64,000 bases of DNA, taken from Terriglobia bacterium. GTDB lineage: Bacteria; Acidobacteriota; Terriglobia; Terriglobales; Acidobacteriaceae. Of this stretch, positions 25,672 through 36,449 are shown piece by piece. A program made the translations under genes and the position numbers. Positions within the stretch are counted from its first letter, which is position 1. Each line of letters opens with the position of its first letter. Location of the stretch: assembly GCA_020072845.1 (NCBI GenBank), contig JAIQGF010000001.1:240142-304141 (forward strand). The letters are read 5' to 3'. The notes under the pieces are model-generated. The model was not told the origin of the DNA. It saw nothing but the letters and a program-made list of their open reading frames with translations, and searched no databases.

Positions 25672-26721
25672 ATGAGAATAGCCGGCGCGGCCAGCGCCTT
25701 TCCACAATATGTCTACGACCAGCCGGCGATTGTCGCCGCGTTGAAGGACTACTGGGGCGAGCGGCTCGAACGCCCGGAACTCCTGGAGCGGCTGCACGCG
25801 CGCACCGGCGTGGAGCAGCGTCACCTGGTCCTGCCCACCGAAGCCTACGCCGGCTTGGACACCTGGGGAAAAGCGAACTCGCTGTGGATCGAAAAAGCGG
25901 AGGAGCTCGGCTACCAGGCAATGTGCCGCGCCATCACGCCGCTGGGCATCGCTCCCTCCGACATCCATGCGCTCTATGTCGCGTCGGTGACGGGCATTGC
26001 CAGCCCATCGCTGGACGCCAAGCTGATCAACCGCATGGAGCTGTCGCCCAATATCAAGCGCGTTCCGATCTTCGGCCTGGGCTGCGTCGCCGGCGCGGCC
26101 GGCATCGCGCGCGCCGCTGACTACGTGCGCGCCTTCCCCAAGCAGATTGCGGTCGTACTGTGCGTGGAATTGTGCTCGCTCACCTGGCGCCGCGACGATG
26201 TTTCCGCCGCCAACCTGGTTGCCACCGGCCTGTTCGGCGATGGCGCCGCTGCCGTGGTGATCGCGGGCGCCGAGAGCGGACTGCCGGGCGTGCAGATTGT
26301 CGATACCCGTTCCGTGTTCTATCCCGATACCGAGGAGGTCATGGGGTGGGACATTTCCGAGAATGGTTTCCGCATCGTGCTCTCGCCCGATGTTCCTAAA
26401 GTGGTGAAAGAGCATTTGCGGTCCGACGTTGATACGTTCCTCTCCGATCACGGCCTCAGCCGCAAGGACATCACCAGTTGGATCCTTCACACCGGCGGCC
26501 CCAAGGTCCTGGAAGCGGTGCAGGACACGCTGGAATTGCCGGACGGCGCGCTGGATGCGTCGTGGGAGTGCTTGCGCAAGGTCGGCAATCTCTCCTCGGC
26601 ATCGGTGTTGTGCGTGCTGCAGGATTTTCTGGCACGTCGGCGCGGCGCTCCGGGTTCCTACAGCGTGCTCGCCGCCTTAGGACCGGGATTCAGCTCCGAG
26701 GTGGTGCTGTTGCGGTGGTGA
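25672..26721 (+). CDS. Type III polyketide synthase (chalcone/stilbene synthase family)
   Basis: 349 aa. Catalytic triad visible: Cys138 in FGLGCVAGAAG, His273 in ILHTGGPKVLEA and Asn306 in VGNLSSASV. The C-terminal LAALGPGFSSEVVLLRW is the family's GxGPG-like ending. It condenses an acyl-CoA starter with malonyl-CoA units to make alkylpyrones or alkylresorcinols; the starter cannot be read from sequence. ATG has AGGTGG upstream. The stop overlaps the next start as TGATG, so it is coupled to the FAD oxidoreductase. Confidence 0.95.
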   Translation: MRIAGAASAFPQYVYDQPAIVAALKDYWGERLERPELLERLHARTGVEQRHLVLPTEAYAGLDTWGKANSLWIEKAEELGYQAMCRAITPLGIAPSDIHALYVASVTGIASPSLDAKLINRMELSPNIKRVPIFGLGCVAGAAGIARAADYVRAFPKQIAVVLCVELCSLTWRRDDVSAANLVATGLFGDGAAAVVIAGAESGLPGVQIVDTRSVFYPDTEEVMGWDISENGFRIVLSPDVPKVVKEHLRSDVDTFLSDHGLSRKDITSWILHTGGPKVLEAVQDTLELPDGALDASWECLRKVGNLSSASVLCVLQDFLARRRGAPGSYSVLAALGPGFSSEVVLLRW

Positions 26722-27842
26722 TGATGTCAGCCGTACCCCAGCGAACCGATGTATTCGTCGTCGGCGGTGGACCCGCCGGACTTGCCGCAGCCATCGCGGC
26801 CCGCCGGCAGGGGTTCCGCGTCACCGTTGCCGACGTGTTTCGCCCGCCCATTGACAAGGCTTGCGGCGAGGGACTCATGCCCGACTCCGTCGCCGCCCTG
26901 CGCGAGCTTGGCCTCGATCTCGACGATCTCGACACCGGCGCGTTTCGCGGCATTCGTTTTATCGGTGACGAAGGCGTGGTCGAAGCCGACTTCCCGCACG
27001 GCCGCGGCGTCGGCATCCGCCGGACTCTGCTGCATCAAGCCCTTGTACAAGGCGCACAGGATGCCGGCGTAACCATGTTGTGGGGCGCGCGGGTTGCGGC
27101 CGCGCGCGATGGCGCGGTGCTGGTGGAAGGCCGAGCCGTTCCGTGCGGCTGGATTATCGGCGCCGACGGTCACAACTCGCAGGTGCGCCGTTGGGCGGGG
27201 CTGAGCGGCGAACGCGAATTCGACCGCCGCCTCGGCGTGCGGCTGCATTTCGCAATTGAGCCGTGGAGCGAATACGTCGAGATCTACTGGGGCGAGCACA
27301 ACCAGGCTTACGTGACCCCGATTGGAACGCGCGAAGTTTGCGTCGCGCTGCTCTCCAGGCAGCCGGTGAGCGACTTCGCATCCGCGTTGCAGGAATTTCC
27401 GGCTCTGCGCCGCCGGCTAGGAGCGGCGCACACCACCACCGAGATGAAGGGCGCGGTCACCGTGACCCGCAAGCTGAAGTCGGTGGCGCGCGGCCGGTTC
27501 GCGCTGGTCGGCGAAGCTTCCGGTTCGTCGGACGCCATCACCGGCGCGGGACTCGCCATGTCGTTTCGCCAGGCCATCGCGCTCGCGCGTGCGCTCGCCG
27601 CCGACAACCTTTCCCTCTACCAGGCGGCGCACGACGACATTCGCAGGATGCCCCACTTCATGGGCCGCACCATGCTGCTGATGGACCAACGCCCGTGGGT
27701 GCGCCGGCGTGCGTTGTGCGCGCTGACCGCGAAACCCAGCCTGTTCCGGCAGCTTCTGGCGGTTCACGTCGGAGAACTCTCGTTGCTGAAGTTTGCGATT
27801 CCCGGATTCCTGGACTTGGGGTGGGAGATCTTGACGGCATGA
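26721..27842 (+). CDS. FAD-dependent oxidoreductase (geranylgeranyl reductase-like)
   Basis: 373 aa. Rossmann motif VVGGGPAGLAAAIAARR at the N-terminus, then ACGEGLMPDSV, the GRGVGIRRTLLHQAL segment, and the second FAD motif GRFALVGEASGSSDAITGAGL. It belongs to the group that includes geranylgeranyl reductases and FAD monooxygenases; which reaction it carries out is not decidable. Coupled to the type III PKS before it and to the YceI gene after it (ATGA overlap), so it probably modifies the polyketide product. Confidence 0.88.
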   Translation: MMSAVPQRTDVFVVGGGPAGLAAAIAARRQGFRVTVADVFRPPIDKACGEGLMPDSVAALRELGLDLDDLDTGAFRGIRFIGDEGVVEADFPHGRGVGIRRTLLHQALVQGAQDAGVTMLWGARVAAARDGAVLVEGRAVPCGWIIGADGHNSQVRRWAGLSGEREFDRRLGVRLHFAIEPWSEYVEIYWGEHNQAYVTPIGTREVCVALLSRQPVSDFASALQEFPALRRRLGAAHTTTEMKGAVTVTRKLKSVARGRFALVGEASGSSDAITGAGLAMSFRQAIALARALAADNLSLYQAAHDDIRRMPHFMGRTMLLMDQRPWVRRRALCALTAKPSLFRQLLAVHVGELSLLKFAIPGFLDLGWEILTA

Positions 27843-28483
27843 GAGGTTGGAGCAAGCCTATGTTGCGTCGTTCCCCAATTGCGATCGCCGCGTGTATCGT
27901 TGCGGCGGTTTGCTTCGCGGCGACAAGCTTCGCACAGGAGTTGGCGTTCGAACTTGATCCTGCGCAGTCGCACGTCGATTTTGTTCTTGCCGATGTGGTG
28001 CACACGGTCCACGGCGCTTTTCATTTGAAGAACGGTTTCCTGCGCTTCGACGCGCAGAACGGCGGCGCTTCCGGCCAGTTGATCGTGGACGCCACCACCG
28101 GCGAGAGCGGCAGCAAGGGCCGCGACCGCAAAATGCACCAGCAGGTGCTGGAGAGCGCCACCTATCCCGACATCACCTTCCAACCGCAGCACGTGATCGG
28201 AAAAATTGCGGGCGCAGGCGCGTCGCAGATGGAAATCCAGGGGCTGATGACGATGCACGGCCAGACCCACGCCATGACCGCCACCGGTCCCGTGCAGATC
28301 AATGGTGACCAGGTCTCCGCCGACCTGCGCTTCGTGGTCCCGTACCAGCAATGGGGCATGAGGAACCCGAGCGTGCTGCTGCTGCGGGTCAGCAACAAGG
28401 TTGAGATCACCGTCCACGCCGTCGGCCGGCTCATGCCGGTGGCGGCGTCTGCGGCGGCGCAAGCGGGCGCGTCCACTCACTAG
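27839..28483 (+). CDS. YceI family periplasmic lipid-binding protein
   Basis: 214 aa. Signal peptide through about residue 33 (AAVCFAATSFAQ). The YceI lipocalin-like barrel is clear: FELDPAQSHVDFVL, HGAFHLKNGFLRFD, DRKMHQQVLESATYPDITF, MTMHGQTHAMTATG. YceI proteins bind polyisoprenoids or other amphiphilic chains. Co-encoded with a type III PKS and a reductase, it may carry the lipid product (inference). Last gene of the operon; its ATG overlaps the preceding stop. Confidence 0.92.
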   Translation: MRGWSKPMLRRSPIAIAACIVAAVCFAATSFAQELAFELDPAQSHVDFVLADVVHTVHGAFHLKNGFLRFDAQNGGASGQLIVDATTGESGSKGRDRKMHQQVLESATYPDITFQPQHVIGKIAGAGASQMEIQGLMTMHGQTHAMTATGPVQINGDQVSADLRFVVPYQQWGMRNPSVLLLRVSNKVEITVHAVGRLMPVAASAAAQAGASTH

Positions 28484-28557
28484 CGCTCTCGAACTCTCCT
28501 GTCATCCGCACTCCTACCGATCCGCTGTATAGTGACTGGCGCACGATATCCTCAACT

Positions 28558-29829
28558 ATGCCGAACTTCGTCACAGGGCTGCGCTGCGTTTTTTGCCGCT
28601 CGCAATTTTCTCCCCGCGTGGGATACACGTGTCCGCGGTGCGGGATCACCGGCATTCTCGATGTGCAATACGATTACCCCGCCATTCGGAAGGCGCTGAC
28701 CCGCCGCAAGCTCGCGGCGCGCACCGATCACAGCCACTGGCGTTACCGCGAGCTGCTGCCCATCGCGGAGCGCGCGCCGCTTCCATCGCTGGCGGTGGGA
28801 TGGACACCGATCGTCGCAGCCGGCCGCTTGGCGCGCCATTTGGGAGTTCGTGAACTGCTCATCAAGGACGACGGACGCAATCCCACCGGCTCGCTGAAAG
28901 ACCGCGCCAGTTCGCTGGGCGTGGTGAAGGCGGTGGAGAAGCGCCGTAAGATCATCGCCTGCGCCAGCACCGGCAATGCCGCCTCGTCGCTGGCGGGCAT
29001 GGCGGCGAGCATGGGATTGCGCAGCGCGATTTTTGTGCCGCAGCGCGCGCCCGAGCCCAAGGTGACGCAACTGCTCATCTTCGGCGCCACTGTGCTGCGC
29101 GTCGGCGGCAGCTACGAGCAGGCATACGAACTGTGCCAGCAATCCTGCGAGCGCTGGGGCTGGTACAACCGAAACTGCGCCATCAATCCTTATCTCGTCG
29201 AAGGCAAGAAGACGGTCGGGCTGGAAATCGCGGAACAGCTCGCGTGGAATCCGCCGGACTGGATTGCCATGTCGGTGGGCGACGGTTGCAGCATCGCCGG
29301 CGCATGGAAAGCGTTTCGCGAACTGAAAACCATCGGCTTGATCGCGCGCACGCCGCGCATGCTCGGAGTCCAGGCGGCGGGCGCGGCGCCCATTACCGAA
29401 GCGTTTCGCAGCCACCAGCCGATGAAGCCGATGGAGCCGAACACCATCGCCGATAGCATCGCCGTCGGCGTGCCGCGCAATTGGAAAAAAGCTGTGACGG
29501 CGATCGAGGAATCCGGCGGCGCCATGATCAATGTCGCCGACGACGAAATCCTGGATGCGATGAGCTACACCGGCCATCTGACCGGAGTGTTTGCCGAACC
29601 CGCGGCCGCCACCGCCGTCGCCGGATTGAAGCGCGCGCTCAGCGAAGGCTTGGTGCCGCGCAAGTCTCGCGCACTGGCGGTGGTGACCGGCAGCGGGTTG
29701 AAGGACATTCGCGCCGCACAGCAGGCGGCCGGCAAGCCCTTCGAAGTTCCGCCCGACGGCAGTGGCCTGGAGGAGATCCTGGCGCGCCAGAGCCTGATTC
29801 CCTCCGCAAAATCCGCCGCCACCTCATGA
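28558..29829 (+). CDS. Threonine-synthase-like PLP enzyme with N-terminal zinc ribbon
   Basis: 423 aa. An N-terminal zinc ribbon (CVFC ... CPRCG, residues 10-28) precedes a fold-type II PLP domain with PTGSLKDRAS, where the Lys forms the Schiff base, ASTGNAASSLAG for the phosphate side and SVGDGCSIAG. It looks like the short threonine synthases, yet it is the first gene of a purine-catabolism cluster and overlaps the next gene by ATGA. No homoserine kinase or other threonine gene is nearby. A lyase or beta-elimination role on an amino acid derived from purine ring opening is an inference. Confidence 0.8.
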   Translation: MPNFVTGLRCVFCRSQFSPRVGYTCPRCGITGILDVQYDYPAIRKALTRRKLAARTDHSHWRYRELLPIAERAPLPSLAVGWTPIVAAGRLARHLGVRELLIKDDGRNPTGSLKDRASSLGVVKAVEKRRKIIACASTGNAASSLAGMAASMGLRSAIFVPQRAPEPKVTQLLIFGATVLRVGGSYEQAYELCQQSCERWGWYNRNCAINPYLVEGKKTVGLEIAEQLAWNPPDWIAMSVGDGCSIAGAWKAFRELKTIGLIARTPRMLGVQAAGAAPITEAFRSHQPMKPMEPNTIADSIAVGVPRNWKKAVTAIEESGGAMINVADDEILDAMSYTGHLTGVFAEPAAATAVAGLKRALSEGLVPRKSRALAVVTGSGLKDIRAAQQAAGKPFEVPPDGSGLEEILARQSLIPSAKSAATS

Positions 29830-31277
29830 GCCCGAAGCCCACGCCCAATTCGCTGCTGATTCGCGACATTCACACGCTGGTCTCGATGGAGGGAAATGAT
29901 TCAGATCGTGTGGCGCGGGTCTCCGACCCGCGCTCCCGGGTCAAAGACCCGGGCCACACCGGCACGCCCCTGCTCCGCGGCGCCTACATTTATTGCGAAA
30001 ACGGCGAGATCAAGAAAGTCGGCACACGTGTTCCGCCCGGCCTGCGTGCCGCGAAAACCATCCGCGCGCCCTACGCCGTCGCCGTGCCGGGGCTCATCAA
30101 CACCCACCACCATTTGTTTCAGACGCTGACGCGCGCCTGCACCGCCGCCGCCAATGCCGAATTGTTCGACTGGCTGACCACGCTGTATCCGCGCTGGGCG
30201 CGCATTGACGAGGAAGCGGTGCACACGGCAGCGCTGGTGGGCATGGCGGAACTGATGCTCAGCGGCTGCACAACGACAAGCGATCATCATTATCTTTTTC
30301 CGCGCGGGCAGAAGAAGCTGATTGACGCCGAGATCGCGGCGGCGCGCCGCCTCGGCATCCGCTTTCATCCCACGCGCGGCAGCATGAACGTGGGCGTCAG
30401 CCGCGGTGGCCTGCCGCCCGACTCCGTCGTACAGACCACGGGCGAAATCCTGGAAGACTCCGAGCGCGTGATTCGCAAATATCACGACCCGCGCCCGGGC
30501 TCGATGCTGCGCATCGCGCTCGCGCCGTGTTCTCCCTTCACGGTAGACGCGGAACTAATGCGCCAGACTGCCGCGCTCGCTCGCCGGCATGGCGTCCGCT
30601 TGCACACGCATCTGGCGGAGACGCGTGACGAGGAAGAGTACTGCCGCAAGCGCTTCAGCCAACGCCCGCTGGACTTTTTCCGCGACTGCGGCTGGCTGCA
30701 CGAAGATACCTGGGTGGCGCACGGAATCTATTTCAACGCCGGCGAATGTGGCCGGCTGGGCCGCGCGGGGGTCGGCGTGGCGCACTGCCCGACCTCGAAC
30801 ATGCGCCTGGCCTCGGGAATCTGTCCGGTGGAAAAGTTGCAGCGCGCCGGATCGCCGGTCGGGTTGGGCGTGGACGGCAGCGCGTCCAACGACAGCTCCA
30901 ACATGCTGGCCGAAGCGCGCCAGGCATTGCTGTTGAACCGGCTGGCGCGCGGCGCTTCCGCCATCACGGTGCATGACGCTCTGCGCATGGCCACCCTGGA
31001 GGGCGCGCGCTGTCTCGGCCGCGACGACATCGGCAGCATCGCGGTGGGCAAGCGCGCCGACATCGCGCTCTTCGATTTGCGCGACATCGGCTACAGCGGC
31101 GCCGAGGACGCGCTCTCCGCCTTGCTGCTGTGCGCGCCGACCCGCGTCAGTACCTTAGTCATCGAGGGCCGGGTGGTGGTGGAAGGCGGCGTCCTGCAAG
31201 GTGTTTCGCTTGTCCCGATCCTGCACCGTCACCGCCGCATCGCCGCAAGAATCGTTGGCCGCACTCCGCTGCTTTGA
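29826..31277 (+). CDS. Amidohydrolase, 8-oxoguanine deaminase-like
   Basis: 483 aa, metal-dependent hydrolase of the guanine/8-oxoguanine deaminase and hydroxyatrazine hydrolase group. Metal and catalytic motifs: PGLINTHHHLFQTLTRAC, HTHLAETRDEEEY, HGIYFN and GLGVDGSASND. The DHHYLFP and STSNMRLASG-type segments (here CPTSNMRLASGICPV) agree. It would deaminate an amino-purine at the head of the pathway. A palindrome is translated in frame at residues about 28-45, a solvent-exposed place before the barrel, so activity may be kept. Coupled by ATGA to the upstream PLP enzyme. Confidence 0.85.
   Translation: MSPKPTPNSLLIRDIHTLVSMEGNDSDRVARVSDPRSRVKDPGHTGTPLLRGAYIYCENGEIKKVGTRVPPGLRAAKTIRAPYAVAVPGLINTHHHLFQTLTRACTAAANAELFDWLTTLYPRWARIDEEAVHTAALVGMAELMLSGCTTTSDHHYLFPRGQKKLIDAEIAAARRLGIRFHPTRGSMNVGVSRGGLPPDSVVQTTGEILEDSERVIRKYHDPRPGSMLRIALAPCSPFTVDAELMRQTAALARRHGVRLHTHLAETRDEEEYCRKRFSQRPLDFFRDCGWLHEDTWVAHGIYFNAGECGRLGRAGVGVAHCPTSNMRLASGICPVEKLQRAGSPVGLGVDGSASNDSSNMLAEARQALLLNRLARGASAITVHDALRMATLEGARCLGRDDIGSIAVGKRADIALFDLRDIGYSGAEDALSALLLCAPTRVSTLVIEGRVVVEGGVLQGVSLVPILHRHRRIAARIVGRTPLL
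29908..29959. repeat. Intragenic three-stem palindrome in the amidohydrolase gene
   Basis: Outer stem GTGTGGC (29908-29914) with GCCACAC (29953-29959). Inside are two further hairpins: GCGGGTC/GACCCGC (29915-29931) and CCCGGGTC/GACCCGGG (29935-29953). The whole can fold as a three-way junction and is read in frame. Confidence 0.88.
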
Positions 31278-31363
31278 TATTTTGATATATTGACCGTTTG
31301 TCTTAGCTTACCAATTTTGCAGTTCTCGCCCGTGCTCCCCCCACGCGGAGATTGGAGAACGCG

Positions 31364-32217
31364 GTGTTTGACCACATTCAAGCTTTCTATCAGCCGAGGA
31401 GCGTCCGCGAGGCGGTACGCCTGCTGCACAGCGGCCCGGGCCGCGTCCTTGGCGGGGGCACCGATCTTGCGCTGCTGCGCGACCGCTCTGTCCGGTTCCT
31501 GGTTGACATCAAGCATCTCGGCCTCGACTACATCCGCCGCGATGGCAATGGATGTGACATCGGGGCCGCCTGCACCATGTCGGCGCTGGAACATTCGCCG
31601 ATCGTACGTGGACTCGCCGGCGGCATTCTTGCCCGCGCCGCCGCCACCTGCGGCTCCATCCAGATTCGCAACCTGGCAACCATCGGCGGAAATCTCGCCA
31701 ACGGTTCCCCCGCGGCCGATACCGCGACCCCGCTGCTCGCCATGGACGCATCGGTCGTCGTGCAAACCAAAAGCGGCCGGCGGCGCATGACGCTGCGCGA
31801 ATTTTTCGCCTTGCCTCTGAAGCGGCGGATCAACGGCGGACTGCTGGTGCAAATCTTCGTCCCCAAGAACAAAGGCCGGGCCGGGTGGTCGTTCCAGAAG
31901 TTCGGGCGCACGGAAACCGACATTGCCGTGGTCAATGTTGCCGCCGGCCTGGGCATCGCGCGCGATGGCACGTGCGCGTGGGCACGCATCGCGCTCGGCG
32001 CTGTTGCCCCTGCCCCGATGCGCGCGGATCAAGCGGAAGCAGTGCTCGTCGGCAAAGCCCTCACCCGCGATCTGATTGGTCGCGCCGCCGAATCGGTGGC
32101 GCGTGAAGTCCAGCCGATTACCGATCAGCGTGCCTCGGCGGAGTACCGCCGCGAGATCAGCCAGGTGCTGGCCCGCCGCGCACTGCTGGCGTGCGCCCAA
32201 GAAGCGGAGTACACCGT

Positions 32218-32221
<4 letters not shown>
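31364..32221 (+). CDS. Xanthine dehydrogenase FAD-binding subunit (YgfM/XdhB-like)
   Basis: 285 aa from GTG, with GGAGA seven bases before it; a TTG four codons upstream is possible. The molybdopterin-dehydrogenase FAD fold shows FYQPRSVREAVRLL, VLGGGTDLALL, the flavin-binding TCGSIQIRNLATIGGNLANGSPAADT and the CO-dehydrogenase C-terminal domain. It passes electrons from the iron-sulfur clusters to NAD or another acceptor. The stop overlaps the next start (ATGA), so it forms a complex with the FeS/Mo subunit. The 86-base gap before it is the only sizeable gap in the early cluster and is AT-rich (31277-31320), so a second promoter may lie there. Confidence 0.93.
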
Positions 32222-35097
<2,876 letters not shown>

Positions 35098-35100
35098 GAC

Positions 35101-36351
35101 ATGAACCCATTCGACAACATTCGCCAGCAGCGCGCGGCCATAACCGCCGGCGCGAAAAAGTACGAGCAGCCCATGGTCCGCTTCCTGCGCGACCTGATCG
35201 CCATTCCCGCCGAGAGCTCGCAGGAAGGGCCCGTCATCCAGCGCATCAATCAGGAGATGGAACAGGTCGGCTTCGACGAAGTCCGCGTCGACAGAATGGG
35301 CAACATTCTCGGCCGCATCGGGTCCGGCAAGCGCGTCATCATGATGGACTCGCACACCGACACGGTTGGCGTCGGCGACCTCAAGGAATGGAAGTGGGAC
35401 CCGTACCAGGGCAAGGTGGAGGACGGCTACGTGTACGGCCGCGGCGCCTGCGACCAGCGTTGCGGAATGGCCAGCATGGTGTACGGCGCCAAGCTGATCA
35501 AGGAACTCGGCCTGGCCGGCGATTACACGCTATGGTGCGTCGGCAGCGTGCAGGAAGAGGATTGCGACGGCCTGGCGTGGCTCTACATCCTGCGCGAAGA
35601 CGGCATCAAGCCCGATTGCGTCCTCATCACCGAGCCAACCAACCTGCAGGTGTACCGCGGGCAGCGCGGGCGCATGGAGATCGAAGTCCACATCCGCGGG
35701 CGCTCCTGCCATGCCAGCGCGCCCGAGCGCGGCGACAACCCGATCTACAAGATGACCACGCTGCTGCGCGAAGTCGAGCAACTCAATACCCGGCTGCGCG
35801 ACGACAAGTTCCTGGGCAAGGGCACGATCACGGTGACGCAGATTCGCTCGCTTTCGCCCTCGCTGTGCGCGGTTCCGGGATCGTGTTCGATTCACCTCGA
35901 TCGGCGATTGACGACCGGCGACACCAAAGAGAGCGCGGTGGCCGAAGTTCGCGCCCTATCCGGCGCACGCGACGCCGAGATCGAGATCCTGAGATACGAA
36001 GTGCCGAGCTACACCGGGCTGGTGTATCCGGTGGAGAAGTACTATCCGACGTGGCTGGTCGAAGAAGATCATCCACTGGTGCAGTCCGCGGTGGAGACCT
36101 ACCAGGCACTGCATGGCCGCGCGCCCGTCGTGGACAAATGGGTATTCAGCACCAACGGCGTGGGCTCGATGGGAATGTGCGGCGTGCCCACGGTCGGCTT
36201 TGGTCCGGGCAACGAAGTGGACGCGCACGCCGTCACCGAACGTGTCTCGATCGACCACCTGGTGCAGGCGGCGCAGTTCTACGCCGCGTTTCCGCTGGTG
36301 TACGTGCACACGCTGGAGCGCGAGCAGACGGCGAAGGCAGGCGCGCGGTAA
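35101..36351 (+). CDS. ygeY: M20 family hydrolase YgeY
   Basis: 416 aa. Di-metal amidohydrolase/peptidase fold: MMDSHTDTVGVG (metal ligands His/Asp), GRGACDQRCGMASM, QEEDCDGLAW (catalytic Glu pair) and a dimerisation domain opened by RGRMEIEVHIRGRSCHAS. The match in order and neighbours (xdhD, ygfK, ygeW, ssnA, carbamate kinase) supports the YgeY name. It probably hydrolyses an amide or ureido intermediate after purine ring opening; the exact substrate is not shown here. A word hairpin separates it from ygfK. Confidence 0.9.
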   Translation: MNPFDNIRQQRAAITAGAKKYEQPMVRFLRDLIAIPAESSQEGPVIQRINQEMEQVGFDEVRVDRMGNILGRIGSGKRVIMMDSHTDTVGVGDLKEWKWDPYQGKVEDGYVYGRGACDQRCGMASMVYGAKLIKELGLAGDYTLWCVGSVQEEDCDGLAWLYILREDGIKPDCVLITEPTNLQVYRGQRGRMEIEVHIRGRSCHASAPERGDNPIYKMTTLLREVEQLNTRLRDDKFLGKGTITVTQIRSLSPSLCAVPGSCSIHLDRRLTTGDTKESAVAEVRALSGARDAEIEILRYEVPSYTGLVYPVEKYYPTWLVEEDHPLVQSAVETYQALHGRAPVVDKWVFSTNGVGSMGMCGVPTVGFGPGNEVDAHAVTERVSIDHLVQAAQFYAAFPLVYVHTLEREQTAKAGAR

Positions 36352-36355
36352 AGGA

Positions 36356-36449
36356 TTTCGTAATTTTATGAATTGGTAATTTGGTAATTTGTCGCGCTGC
36401 CTGCACGCGTTTCGAAAATTACGAGATTACCCAATTACCAAATTGCCAA
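36356..36449. repeat. Word hairpin, AATTACCA type, inside the purine operon
   Basis: Left arm (ATTTCGTAATTTTATG, AATTGGTAATTTGGTAATT) and right arm (AATTACGAGATTACCC, AATTACCAAATTGCCAA). It fills the ygeY-ygfK gap and ends on the base before the ygfK ATG. Confidence 0.88.
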
